A stretch of DNA of 36,412 nt from an uncultured Lachnospiraceae bacterium (lineage in GTDB: Bacteria; Bacillota; Clostridia; Lachnospirales; Lachnospiraceae), in NCBI GenBank assembly GCA_910584725.1, contig CAJUBE010000042.1:1-36412 (forward strand), given 5' to 3'. A model generated the notes under the pieces. It did not search any database. It had not been told where the DNA came from and worked only from the letters and a program-made list of their open reading frames with translations. Of the stretch, positions 15,451 to 22,841 are shown in pieces (within the stretch, counting starts at the first letter, position 1; each line of letters starts with the position of its first letter). The translations under genes were made by a program, and so were the position numbers.

Positions 15451-16878
15451 ATGATGAAAAAAAGAATGATGGCAGCAATGCTTGCAGGCGCCATGGTATT
15501 ATCCATGACAGCATGCGGAAACAGCGGTGACACGGGAAGTACGGCGGGCACAGGAGGGGATGCAGGCGCAGAGGCTCCGGCGGCGGAAGCGGAAGCTCCG
15601 GCGGCAGATGCAGGAGAGGCAGCGGAAGCGCCCGCGGCGGAAGGCTCGGTAGAGCTGGTAGTGACGACCACCTTCGCAGGTGAGGACTCCAACGCACAGA
15701 ACTACAAGGACGCTGTGAAGGCTTGGGAAGCGGAGACAGGCAATTCCGTAGTTGACACTTCCGCAACCGCGGACGAGACCTTCAAGACAAGGGTGGCGAC
15801 AGACTTTGAGACGGGCTCCGAGCCGGATGTGCTGTTCTTCTTCAACGGGGCGGACTCCAATAGCTTTATCGAGGCGGGCAAGGTGGTTTCCATCGACGAG
15901 ATTCGCGCAGAGTATCCGGACTACGCGTCCAACATGAATGATGACCTGATTACGGTGTCTCTGGTGGACAATAAGAAATACGCGGTGCCGGCGAACGGCT
16001 ACTGGGAGGCAATGTTCGTGAACACCGAGATTCTCGAGGCGGCAGGCGTGGCAATGCCCGGCACGGACTACACCATGGATCAGTTCAAGGCAGACTGCGA
16101 GAAGATCAAGGCAGCAGGCTACGCGCCCATCGCGGCAGCGCTCGGCAACATCCCGCATTACTGGTGGGAGTTCGCGATCTTCAACAACCAGTCTCCGGCG
16201 ACCCATCTGGAAATCCCGGAGAACGCGGGCGATGAGAACGGCCAGGCATGGGTGCAGGGCATGAACGACATCAAAGAGCTGTATGAGCTGGGATATTTTC
16301 CGGAGAATACGCTCTCCGCAACAGACGACGAGACCTTCGCGATGTTCACGGAAGGCAAGGCGGCATTCCTGATTGACGGTTCCTGGAAAGTGGGCGGTAT
16401 CGTGGGCGCATGCCAGTCCGACCCTAACGACCCGGCAACTCTGGATTCCGCAAAGTTAGATAAGTTTGACGTAACCTATGTACCCGGCAAGGGAAGCAGA
16501 AAGGCAACCGATCTGATTGGCGGTCTTTCCTCCGGATACTTTATCACAAGAAAGGCATGGGATGACCCGGCTAAGAGAGCTGCAGCAGTCAGCTTTGTAG
16601 AGTACTTGACTTCTGACGAGCAGGTTCCCAAGTTTGCACAGCACGGCGCATCCGCACTGAAGAATGCACCGGAGGTTGACACTTCTGAATTCAATGTTCT
16701 GCAGGTTAAGGCGATGAATATGATGGCAGGCACCACGTCTCTTACGGGTGCGGTACAGGATCTGTTCTCAGGCGACTGCCGCGTATCCACCTTCGACGGT
16801 ATGCCCGAGATCGTGACTGGCAGAGTGGCAGCAGAGGATGCGGTAGCAGAAGGCTTAGAAGCATATCACAATCAGTAA
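15451..16878 (+). CDS. ABC transporter sugar-binding lipoprotein
   Basis: From ATG 15451 the protein is 475 residues. A lipoprotein signal MMKKRMMAAMLAGAMVLSM ends at the lipobox TACG (Cys23), followed by a low-complexity Ala/Glu/Pro/Gly linker to about residue 68. A family 1 extracellular solute-binding fold follows, with YAVPANGYWEAMFVNTEIL and FTEGKAAFLIDGSWKVGGI as typical signatures. It would be anchored outside the membrane and deliver an oligosaccharide to the two permeases. The chosen start follows GGAAAGGGAGG; the frame is open to 15382, but that extension would spoil the signal peptide. Context indicates N,N'-diacetylchitobiose as ligand; this is inference. Confidence 0.9.
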   Translation: MMKKRMMAAMLAGAMVLSMTACGNSGDTGSTAGTGGDAGAEAPAAEAEAPAADAGEAAEAPAAEGSVELVVTTTFAGEDSNAQNYKDAVKAWEAETGNSVVDTSATADETFKTRVATDFETGSEPDVLFFFNGADSNSFIEAGKVVSIDEIRAEYPDYASNMNDDLITVSLVDNKKYAVPANGYWEAMFVNTEILEAAGVAMPGTDYTMDQFKADCEKIKAAGYAPIAAALGNIPHYWWEFAIFNNQSPATHLEIPENAGDENGQAWVQGMNDIKELYELGYFPENTLSATDDETFAMFTEGKAAFLIDGSWKVGGIVGACQSDPNDPATLDSAKLDKFDVTYVPGKGSRKATDLIGGLSSGYFITRKAWDDPAKRAAAVSFVEYLTSDEQVPKFAQHGASALKNAPEVDTSEFNVLQVKAMNMMAGTTSLTGAVQDLFSGDCRVSTFDGMPEIVTGRVAAEDAVAEGLEAYHNQ

Positions 16879-16898
16879 AAACACATAGGGGAGTGTTT

Positions 16899-16927
16899 GA
16901 AGGGGCAGGGGCTTACCCTGCCCTTTC
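16899..16927 (+). terminator. Attenuating hairpin between binding-protein and permease genes
   Basis: GAAGGGGCAGGG and CCCTGCCCTTTC pair over 12 positions (one G-T) around a GCTTA loop. There is no clean T-run and the permease genes follow closely. It probably stabilises the binding-protein mRNA or partly terminates, as often seen where more binding protein than permease is needed. Confidence 0.65.
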
Positions 16928-16962
16928 CTTAAAAAAAGTTTGAAAAAGTGTGGAGGTGGCTT

Positions 16963-17850
16963 ATGGGAGCTAATATATATCGCAATAAAAAGCCGGCACT
17001 GGCGTTTCTTCTTCCGGCATTTCTGTTCATGGTGCTGTTCCTCTATTATCCGTTCTTTAAAACAATCATTAACAGTTTTATGCACCTGAAACAGCTTGGC
17101 GCGACGGCGACAGAGTTTAATGCGCCGTGGTATACCAACTACGAGGAGATGCTGCACGATCCGAATGTGTGGACCTCCGTAAAGAATACGATCATTATGA
17201 TGGTTGTCACGCTTGTGGGACAGGTGGGAATCGCCATCGTGCTGGCGCTGATGGTGGACAATATCGGCAAGGGGAAACAGATTTTCAGAACGCTCTATTT
17301 CTTCCCCATCGTGATTTCCGCCACAGCATTAGGTCTGATGTTCAACCTGATCTTTCTCCGGGACAAGGGCATGGTCAATCAGGTTCTGGAAATGCTCGGT
17401 AAGCAGGATCTGACGGACTGGAAGGCGGAGGGTATCGCCCTTGTCACGATGATGGCGCCGGTTATGTGGCAGTATGTAGGATTCTATTTTGTCATTCTGG
17501 TCACAGGGCTTAACAATATTTCGGATGAGCTGTACGAGGCGGCTACCATCGACGGCGCAACGGCACTGCAGCGGGTGCGCTACATATCGATTCCGATGCT
17601 CCACAATGTGATCTGTACCTGCAGCGTTCTGGCGGTTACCGGCGCGCTCAAGGTATTCGACCTGCCGTGGGTCATGTTCCCGAAGGGGATGCCCCTTAAG
17701 AGTACCTTCCTGACCGGCACGTACATGTATTATCAGACGATGGAGACGAAGAACGTGGACTACGGCGCGGCGCTGGCGGTTCTGATCGTGGTGCTGGGCG
17801 TGGTGCTCTCCAAGGTGGTCAACGCCATTTTCAAAGAGAAAGATTACTAG
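16963..17850 (+). CDS. ABC sugar transporter permease (MalF/UgpA type)
   Basis: The 295-residue protein has six hydrophobic segments starting with PALAFLLPAFLFMVLFLYYP, and the EAA loop ELYEAATIDGATALQRVRYI for the ATPase contact. This is the first of two permeases in a CUT1 importer. ATG 16963 follows GGAGGTGGC; a GTG at 16948 is in frame but lacks a ribosome binding site. No ATP-binding subunit is encoded in the window, so the importer probably uses a shared MsmK/MsiK-like ATPase made elsewhere, as is common in Firmicutes. Confidence 0.9.
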   Translation: MGANIYRNKKPALAFLLPAFLFMVLFLYYPFFKTIINSFMHLKQLGATATEFNAPWYTNYEEMLHDPNVWTSVKNTIIMMVVTLVGQVGIAIVLALMVDNIGKGKQIFRTLYFFPIVISATALGLMFNLIFLRDKGMVNQVLEMLGKQDLTDWKAEGIALVTMMAPVMWQYVGFYFVILVTGLNNISDELYEAATIDGATALQRVRYISIPMLHNVICTCSVLAVTGALKVFDLPWVMFPKGMPLKSTFLTGTYMYYQTMETKNVDYGAALAVLIVVLGVVLSKVVNAIFKEKDY

Positions 17851-17859
17851 GAGGAGGGA

Positions 17860-18007
17860 AGATTGAAAAATCACACTGATGTGCTGATTTTTCAATCTGG
17901 AGTTTGTGAGGAAGCGTTACAAACTCCTTGATCGCAGAGCAGAATTTGAGATTCTGCTCGCGGTTCCTGTGAGTATGCCTGACGGCAAACTCAGCAAAGA
18001 ACGCTTC
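17860..18007 (+). promoter_or_regulatory. Structured leader element, family 1, copy 2
   Basis: Hairpin 1 pairs AGATTGAAAAATCA (17860-17873) with TGATTTTTCAATCT (17885-17898) with the same CAC, TGAT, GTG apex as copy 1. Hairpin 2 pairs GGAGTTTGT (17899-17907) with ACAAACTCC (17919-17927). Its loop segment GAAGCGTT (17911-17918) is complementary to AACGCTTC (18000-18007), forming an 8-bp pseudoknot. Hairpin 3 is GAGCAGAAT/ATTCTGCTC (17937-17959). An extra small hairpin, absent in copy 1, lies at about 17971-17992. The sequence CGGAATGGAGG that follows the pseudoknot is shared with copy 1 and contains the ribosome binding site of the second permease. Confidence 0.8.
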
Positions 18008-18022
18008 GGAATGGAGGAAACT

Positions 18023-18883
18023 ATGACAAAGAAAAAAAGGATGTCACCCGGACTGATCGTGGTGTATGTGATTTTGATTTTTTGGGCGCTGACAACGGTT
18101 TATCCCATCATCTGGGTTATACAGAACTCATTTAAGGCGAAGAATAAGATTCTGGAAAACTCTTTCGCGCTTCCGATGGGAGATTTATTCACGACGGCGA
18201 ACTTTAGAAAGGCTTTTGATACGACGGATATTTTCGGGGCATACAAGAGCAGCCTGTTTATCTCCACGATGGTTGCGCTGTTTGTGGTACTGCTTGCAGG
18301 TATGGGCGCTTACGCCCTCGCCAGATACAGGTTTCACGGCTCCAATCTGGTCAATTCCCTTGTGGTAGGCGCGATGATGTTCCCGGCTTTCGCAACGGTC
18401 ATTTCCGTGTACCAGATGGAGTTCAAATGGGGCATCGCCAGCACGGGGAGCTGGTTCCTCAACATGCTGTCGGTAATCCTGCCGCAGATCGCCGGAAATA
18501 TGGCATTTGCCATGGTGGTTCTGACCGGCTATATCAAGGGACTGCCCATCGAGCTTGAGGAGGCGGCTTACATGGAAGGCTGCAACGCGTTCCAGATTTA
18601 CTTTAAGGTGATTATGCCGCTGACGAAGCCTTCCTTCGCGACGGTGGCAATCTTCTCCTTCCTGTGGAGCTACAACGATCTGTTCACCCAGTCCTTCTTC
18701 CTGAGAAGGCCGGATATGTACAGCATCACCATGATGCTCAACAACATCAGCGCCAAGGAGGGAACCGACTACGGTCTGATGGCGGCTGTGGTAGCGCTGA
18801 TCATCGTCCCTGTTATCATCGTGTACTGCTGTCTGCAGAAACAGATCATCAAGGGCATGACTGCGGGAGCTGTCAAAGGCTAG
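18023..18883 (+). CDS. ABC sugar transporter permease (MalG type)
   Basis: The 286-residue second permease starts MTKKKRMSPG and has six membrane segments, the conserved MFPAFATVISVYQM region, and the EAA loop ELEEAAYMEGCNAFQIYFKV. It pairs with the upstream permease. The true start is ATG 18023, which follows TGGAGGAAAC. The frame runs open to 17906, but that extension lies wholly in the structured element and is not protein-like. The 172-nt gap from the first permease is unusually long for such a pair and is filled by the family 1 element, which may set the ratio of the two subunits. Confidence 0.9.
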   Translation: MTKKKRMSPGLIVVYVILIFWALTTVYPIIWVIQNSFKAKNKILENSFALPMGDLFTTANFRKAFDTTDIFGAYKSSLFISTMVALFVVLLAGMGAYALARYRFHGSNLVNSLVVGAMMFPAFATVISVYQMEFKWGIASTGSWFLNMLSVILPQIAGNMAFAMVVLTGYIKGLPIELEEAAYMEGCNAFQIYFKVIMPLTKPSFATVAIFSFLWSYNDLFTQSFFLRRPDMYSITMMLNNISAKEGTDYGLMAAVVALIIVPVIIVYCCLQKQIIKGMTAGAVKG

Positions 18884-18996
18884 AGTGAAAAGAACTTCTA
18901 AAACTCAGCAGCAGAGGCTGCTTCGCAAAGTCAGCAAAGCTGACTTGGAAGTACTAAGTCTCACACAGGAGAATGCTTGAAAAGAAGTATTCTCTG
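18884..18996 (+). promoter_or_regulatory. Structured intergenic element, family 2, copy A
   Basis: It begins directly after the permease stop with GAGTGAAAAGAACTTCTAAA, shared with copy B at 20735. AGAACTTC (from 18891) pairs with GAAGTACT (about 18948-18955) with one mismatch and encloses AGCAGC/GCTGCT (18907-18922) and an extra AGTCAGC/GCTGACT hairpin (18929-18945) that copy B lacks. A further hairpin is AGAATGCTT/AAGTATTCT (18970-18993). There is no T-run, so it is not an ordinary terminator. Function unknown. Confidence 0.65.
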
Positions 18997-19041
18997 CAGG
19001 GAAATTGACTCAATTTGGGGAAGATAGGATAAAAGAACGAA

Positions 19042-19070
19042 TAGACATTTTGGTGAGATTTCGGTATCAT
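19042..19070 (+). promoter_or_regulatory. Promoter of the response regulator/nagB unit
   Basis: TAGACA (19042-19047) and TATCAT (19065-19070) are 17 nt apart, about 30 nt before the regulator ATG. It suggests the regulator, nagB and perhaps nagA can be expressed apart from the transporter. Confidence 0.5.
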
Positions 19071-19100
19071 AGAATATAGAATACTATGTGGGGGATAGTA

Positions 19101-19886
19101 ATGTACAAAGTGGCAATTATCGATGATGAACCACTGATCGTAGAGGGATTGTCCAAGACAATGGAATGGGAGAAGTGGAACTGTCAGGTGACGGGGACTG
19201 CCGGTGACGGGAAGGAGGGGATGGCGCTGATCCGCGAGAAGCGGCCGGATATCGTGATTACGGACATATGTATGCCGAAGATGGACGGACTGCGGATGAT
19301 TGCGGGTTTGAAATCGGAGTTTCCGGACATGCAGCTTATCATTCTGACGGGGTACCGGGAATTTGAGTATGCGAGGCAGGCGATTGAGCTGGGCGTGGCC
19401 AGATTTCTGTTAAAGCCTTCTAAGATGAATGAGCTGGAGGAGGCGGTCGATGCCGTGACGAAACGGCTGGATCAGATACAGACGCCGGTACTTGACCTTT
19501 CGCCGGCGGAGCCGGAAAGCGGGGTGGAGCCCGCGGAACAGGCGGAGACCGAGGAGAACAGCGAGGCCAACAGCTTTATTGTCAATAACGCACTGGAGTA
19601 TATCCGAAACAATTCCGCGGAGAAGCTGCGGCTCTCCGATGTGGCGGATCAGGTGTATGTCAGCCAGTGGCATTTGTCGAAGCTTTTAAATAAGCATACG
19701 GGAAAAACCTTTTCCGATATCCTGAACGGCGCGCGTATGGATCGCTCAAAGGAACTGCTAAAAGATCCTTCCCTTCGGATCTGTGACGTGGCGGAGATGG
19801 TGGGCTTTCAGGATCTGGCGCATTTTTCACGGGTTTTCAAGAAGATGGAAGGCATGTCCGCAGGGGAATATCGGAATACACATTAA
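19101..19886 (+). CDS. AraC-type two-component response regulator
   Basis: The 261-residue protein has a receiver domain (VAIIDDEPLIVEGL with the acidic pocket, phospho-acceptor D55 in IVITDICMPKMDG, LLKPSK lysine) and a Glu/Ala/Pro-rich linker (about 135-160). Two AraC helix-turn-helix units follow, LRLSDVADQVYVSQWHLSKL and LRICDVAEMVGFQDLAHFSR. This is the YesN type, the usual partner of YesM-like kinases, and it probably activates the transporter and phosphorylase promoters when phosphorylated. ATG 19101 is chosen because MYKVAIIDDEP is the canonical start; the frame opens at 19086. nagB follows 31 nt later, so the two are co-transcribed. Confidence 0.92.
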   Translation: MYKVAIIDDEPLIVEGLSKTMEWEKWNCQVTGTAGDGKEGMALIREKRPDIVITDICMPKMDGLRMIAGLKSEFPDMQLIILTGYREFEYARQAIELGVARFLLKPSKMNELEEAVDAVTKRLDQIQTPVLDLSPAEPESGVEPAEQAETEENSEANSFIVNNALEYIRNNSAEKLRLSDVADQVYVSQWHLSKLLNKHTGKTFSDILNGARMDRSKELLKDPSLRICDVAEMVGFQDLAHFSRVFKKMEGMSAGEYRNTH

Positions 19887-19917
19887 AACGGGATTAGGAT
19901 GGGATGGAGGTAAAACT

Positions 19918-20643
19918 ATGAGAGTGTATTGTGCAGCAGACTATTATCATGCGAGCCGTGTGGCGGCGAATATCATATCGGCACAGGTGATTATGAAGCC
20001 TGACTGTGTGCTGGGGCTGGCAACAGGTTCTACGCCGATCGGCACTTATGAGCAGTTGATCCGCTGGTATGAGAAGGGGGATCTGGATTTTTCACAGGTA
20101 CACAGCATTAATTTGGATGAATACAGGGGGCTTTCGCCGGAGAATGACCAGAGCTACCGTTATTTTATGAATACGCATCTGTTTGACAAAATAAATATTG
20201 ACAAGAAAAATACGTATGTGCCGGACGGTCTGGAACCGGACAAGGAGAAGGCGTGCCGGGATTACGAGGAGATTATACATGCCCACGGCGGTGTGGATCT
20301 GCAGATTTTGGGGCTCGGGCACAATGGGCATATCGGCTTTAACGAGCCGGGCAGCGCTTTTGAGAAGGAAACGCACTGTGTCACACTCACGGAGAACACG
20401 AGACAGGCCAATGCCCGTTTCTTTGCTTCCATGGATGAGGTGCCCACAGAGGCTTACACTATGGGTATCAAATCCATTATGCAGGCCAGGAAGATCATGG
20501 TGATCGTCAGCGGGGAGAGCAAGAATGAGATTGTGAAGAAGGCTTTCCATGGTCCGATTACGCCGGAGGTGCCGGCATCTGTATTACAGCTTCACAATGA
20601 TGTGATTCTGGTGGGAGACGAGGCGGCGCTGGCGGGCTTCTAA
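19918..20643 (+). CDS. nagB: Glucosamine-6-phosphate deaminase
   Basis: The 241-residue protein matches NagB in length and motifs: GLATGSTPIGTYEQLI (phosphate loop), INLDEYRGL with the catalytic Asp, LGLGHNGHIGFNEPGS with the ring-opening His, and TMGIKSIMQARKIMVIVSG. It converts glucosamine-6-phosphate to fructose-6-phosphate plus ammonia in the cytosol, the last step of amino-sugar entry into glycolysis. ATG 19918 follows GGGATGGAGG; the longer open frame from 19783 overlaps the response regulator and is not real. A hairpin follows the stop. It works directly after NagA. Confidence 0.95.
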   Translation: MRVYCAADYYHASRVAANIISAQVIMKPDCVLGLATGSTPIGTYEQLIRWYEKGDLDFSQVHSINLDEYRGLSPENDQSYRYFMNTHLFDKINIDKKNTYVPDGLEPDKEKACRDYEEIIHAHGGVDLQILGLGHNGHIGFNEPGSAFEKETHCVTLTENTRQANARFFASMDEVPTEAYTMGIKSIMQARKIMVIVSGESKNEIVKKAFHGPITPEVPASVLQLHNDVILVGDEAALAGF

Positions 20644-20697
20644 AGATAAGTGTAGTATTTTATGATCTGTTTATGAAAAAGCGGGATCAGGAACTGA

Positions 20698-20728
20698 CAG
20701 AGGCAGGATACATGCAGTACTGCCTCTG
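20698..20728 (+). terminator. Hairpin after nagB
   Basis: CAGAGGCAG (20698-20706) and CTGCCTCTG (20720-20728) pair perfectly around a 13-nt loop. The T content after it is modest (CTTGT), so termination may be partial. Confidence 0.55.
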
Positions 20729-20734
20729 CTTGTA

Positions 20735-20860
20735 GAGTGAAAAGAACTTCTAAAGCTCAGCAGCAATGGTTGCTTCGCTAAGAAGTTCTATGTTTCAATC
20801 AGGAGAATGCCTGAAATACGGCATTCTCCGCACGGATTTGAGTCACAGCTAAGCTGTGAC
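20735..20860 (+). promoter_or_regulatory. Structured intergenic element, family 2, copy B
   Basis: It shares GAGTGAAAAGAACTTCTAAA with copy A at 18884. AGAACTTCT (20743-20751) pairs perfectly with AGAAGTTCT (20781-20789) and encloses AGCAGC/GTTGCT (20759-20774). Next come GGAGAATGCC/GGCATTCTCC (20802-20829) and GTCACAGC/GCTGTGAC (20842-20860). Base changes relative to copy A keep the helices, or improve them. It lies between nagB and nagA, 40 nt before the nagA ATG. Role unknown. Confidence 0.65.
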
Positions 20861-20900
20861 ATGGCGGTTAGCATGAAAAAATGGGAAAGGAGTGGGTGGA

Positions 20901-22049
20901 ATGCGTGTACTCAGAGGGATGGTGTATACGGACAGGATGCGTTTTGAGCCGGGAGAGATTACGGTAGAGGGGGAACGGATTGAGAAGGTAGAGCAGGTCG
21001 AAGCCGGCGTGCTTTCACAGAAGGAGGCGCAGACCTACATTCTTCCGGGATTGGTTGACATTCATTTCCACGGCTGCGCGGGCTATGATTTCTGCGACGG
21101 TACGGCGGAGGCGGTGCGCGCTATTGCATCCTATGAGATGACTCATGGCACGACCACAATCTGTCCTGCTACTATGACGCTTTCCGAGGAGCAGCTTTTA
21201 GAGATTTGTGCGGCGGGTGCAGCGGCGGCGGAGACGGAAGTTCTGCCGGAAGGAATTCCTGTAAAGGATGTGCTGCGGGGCATATATCTGGAAGGACCTT
21301 TTATTTCCATGGAGAAAAAGGGGGCGCAGAATCCGGCTTATATACACAAGCCGGACCTTGCCATGCTGAGAAAGCTGCAGCAGGCGGCGAAAGGGATGAT
21401 CCGCATGGCGGTTGTCGCGCCGGAAACGGAGGGCGCCATGGATATGCTCAGGGAAGGGGCGGGTGAGTTCCGCTTTTCCATCGCCCATACCTGCGCCGAC
21501 TATGAGACGGCAAAGGCGGCGATGGAGGCGGGGGCGCATCATGTGACCCATCTCTACAATGCGATGCCGCCTTTTACCCACAGGAAACCCGGCGTCATCG
21601 GCGCGGCGGCGGAGAATGAGGAGACGAGGGTAGAGCTGATCTGCGACGGCATTCACATCCATCCGTGCGTGGTGAAAAGCACGTTCAAGCTTTTCGGGGC
21701 TGAGCGGATGGTTTTAATCAGCGACAGCATGATGGCGACAGGTATGGAGGACGGGGAGTACGCGCTTGGCGGACAGCCGGTTACTGTTAAAGGCAATCGG
21801 GCGTTATTGAAAGACGGTACCATTGCGGGCAGCGCCACCAATCTGTATGACTGCATGAGAACGGCGATACAGATGGGTGTCCCGAAAGAAGAGGCAGTCA
21901 GGGCAGCTACGCGCAATCCTGCCGAAGCGGTCGGGCTGGAGGAAGAGTGCGGCGCTTTGCTACCGGGCCGGCGGGCGGACATTCTGGTTGCGGACGGGGA
22001 ATTTGTTCTTCTTGAGGTGATTAAGTCGGGACGCGCGGTGAAGGCATAA
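20901..22049 (+). CDS. nagA: N-acetylglucosamine-6-phosphate deacetylase
   Basis: The 382-residue amidohydrolase has the NagA landmarks: VDIHFHGCAG (metal site), YLEGPFIS (metal Glu), VTHLYNAMPPF, CDGIHIHP, SDSMMATGM with the catalytic Asp, and GSATNLYDCM near the end. It removes acetate from GlcNAc-6-phosphate in the cytosol and feeds NagB. ATG 20901 lies 9 nt after AAAGGAG; a GTG at 20892 is in frame but too close to that site. Its separation from nagB by a 257-nt structured gap suggests differential control. Together with the phosphorylase, mutase and NagB it completes a chitobiose catabolic route. Confidence 0.95.
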   Translation: MRVLRGMVYTDRMRFEPGEITVEGERIEKVEQVEAGVLSQKEAQTYILPGLVDIHFHGCAGYDFCDGTAEAVRAIASYEMTHGTTTICPATMTLSEEQLLEICAAGAAAAETEVLPEGIPVKDVLRGIYLEGPFISMEKKGAQNPAYIHKPDLAMLRKLQQAAKGMIRMAVVAPETEGAMDMLREGAGEFRFSIAHTCADYETAKAAMEAGAHHVTHLYNAMPPFTHRKPGVIGAAAENEETRVELICDGIHIHPCVVKSTFKLFGAERMVLISDSMMATGMEDGEYALGGQPVTVKGNRALLKDGTIAGSATNLYDCMRTAIQMGVPKEEAVRAATRNPAEAVGLEEECGALLPGRRADILVADGEFVLLEVIKSGRAVKA

Positions 22050-22057
22050 ATAGCCAA

Positions 22058-22086
22058 TTTACTTTTCGGATGCGGTATGATACAAT
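22058..22086 (+). promoter_or_regulatory. Promoter of the GerMN lipoprotein/DUF4125 unit
   Basis: TTTACT (22058-22063) and TACAAT (22081-22086) are separated by 17 nt, starting just after the nagA stop. Confidence 0.6.
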
Positions 22087-22133
22087 AAAGCGATTCAGAG
22101 GATTCGCATTCGGGGAGGAAAGGGTTGGATATT

Positions 22134-22841
22134 ATGAAGAGGAGAAACATGGCGGCGCTTGCGCTTCTGGCTGTCATGCTGCTGACGGCCTGCGGCAGAA
22201 CGGCAGACACGGTTGTGACGAAAGAAGAGATTGTCGTGCCGGAGATGTCATCAAAGGATATGCTCGTCGATTCTTTGGAATATTTATTGGAAAAAGAGCC
22301 GGAAGAGGAAACCGGGGAAGAAGTACAGGAAAAGGAGACGCAGACGGATCAGTCTGTTGAAGAGAGCGTCAGGATACAGGAGGAGAGCGAAGAGCCGGAA
22401 AAGGCCACGGTGATCTGTTACGGTAAAGATATGGATTCCGGTCTGACAGAGGAAGTGATTACAGCGGAACACATCACGCCGGATGTGCTTTTGAATGCGC
22501 TGGCGAGACATAACATTGTACCGCTTCTTGACACGAAGGCGCTCTCCATGGAAGAGCGGGAAGAGGATGGCCGAAAGCTGATATATCTGGATCTTTCCAG
22601 GAGCTTTCGGGAATATTTGATGACCATGTCCATGGAGGCGGAGTGTATTATTATTTCTTCGATTGTTAACACCTTTTTGGCGAACTATGATGCTGAAGCG
22701 GTTTACATAACAGTGGAGGGAGAGACGCTTGTCACCTCTCATACGTCGTATACGGAGGCGATGGCAGACTATACGCCCGGGGAAATGATGACATTTCTGA
22801 CAGCGGCGAAGGAGGCAGGAGATCATGGCACAGGTCAGTGA
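22134..22841 (+). CDS. GerMN-domain lipoprotein
   Basis: About 235 residues from ATG 22134. A lipoprotein signal MKRRNMAALALLAVMLLTAC ends at the lipobox Cys. A very acidic Glu-rich linker follows (about 45-90), then a GerMN domain with the signature YLDLSRSFREYL and SSIVNTFLANYDAEAVYITV near the end. GerMN domains occur in spore-germination (GerM) and other outer-face lipoproteins of Firmicutes and are thought to bind protein or cell-wall partners. A TTG at 22125 is closer to the GGGGAGG site and is an alternative start. The last 17 nt overlap the DUF4125 gene, so the two are translationally coupled. Confidence 0.8.
   Translation: MKRRNMAALALLAVMLLTACGRTADTVVTKEEIVVPEMSSKDMLVDSLEYLLEKEPEEETGEEVQEKETQTDQSVEESVRIQEESEEPEKATVICYGKDMDSGLTEEVITAEHITPDVLLNALARHNIVPLLDTKALSMEEREEDGRKLIYLDLSRSFREYLMTMSMEAECIIISSIVNTFLANYDAEAVYITVEGETLVTSHTSYTEAMADYTPGEMMTFLTAAKEAGDHGTGQ

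Noticed and set aside
9327..18007. Family 1 elements as miniature transposons
   Set aside because: No terminal inverted repeats bound the whole element, no target duplications are visible, and the 3' pseudoknot plus ribosome binding site context is conserved.
17906..18022. N-terminal extension of the second permease
   Set aside because: The extra codons lie entirely in the structured element, and a proper ribosome binding site precedes ATG 18023.
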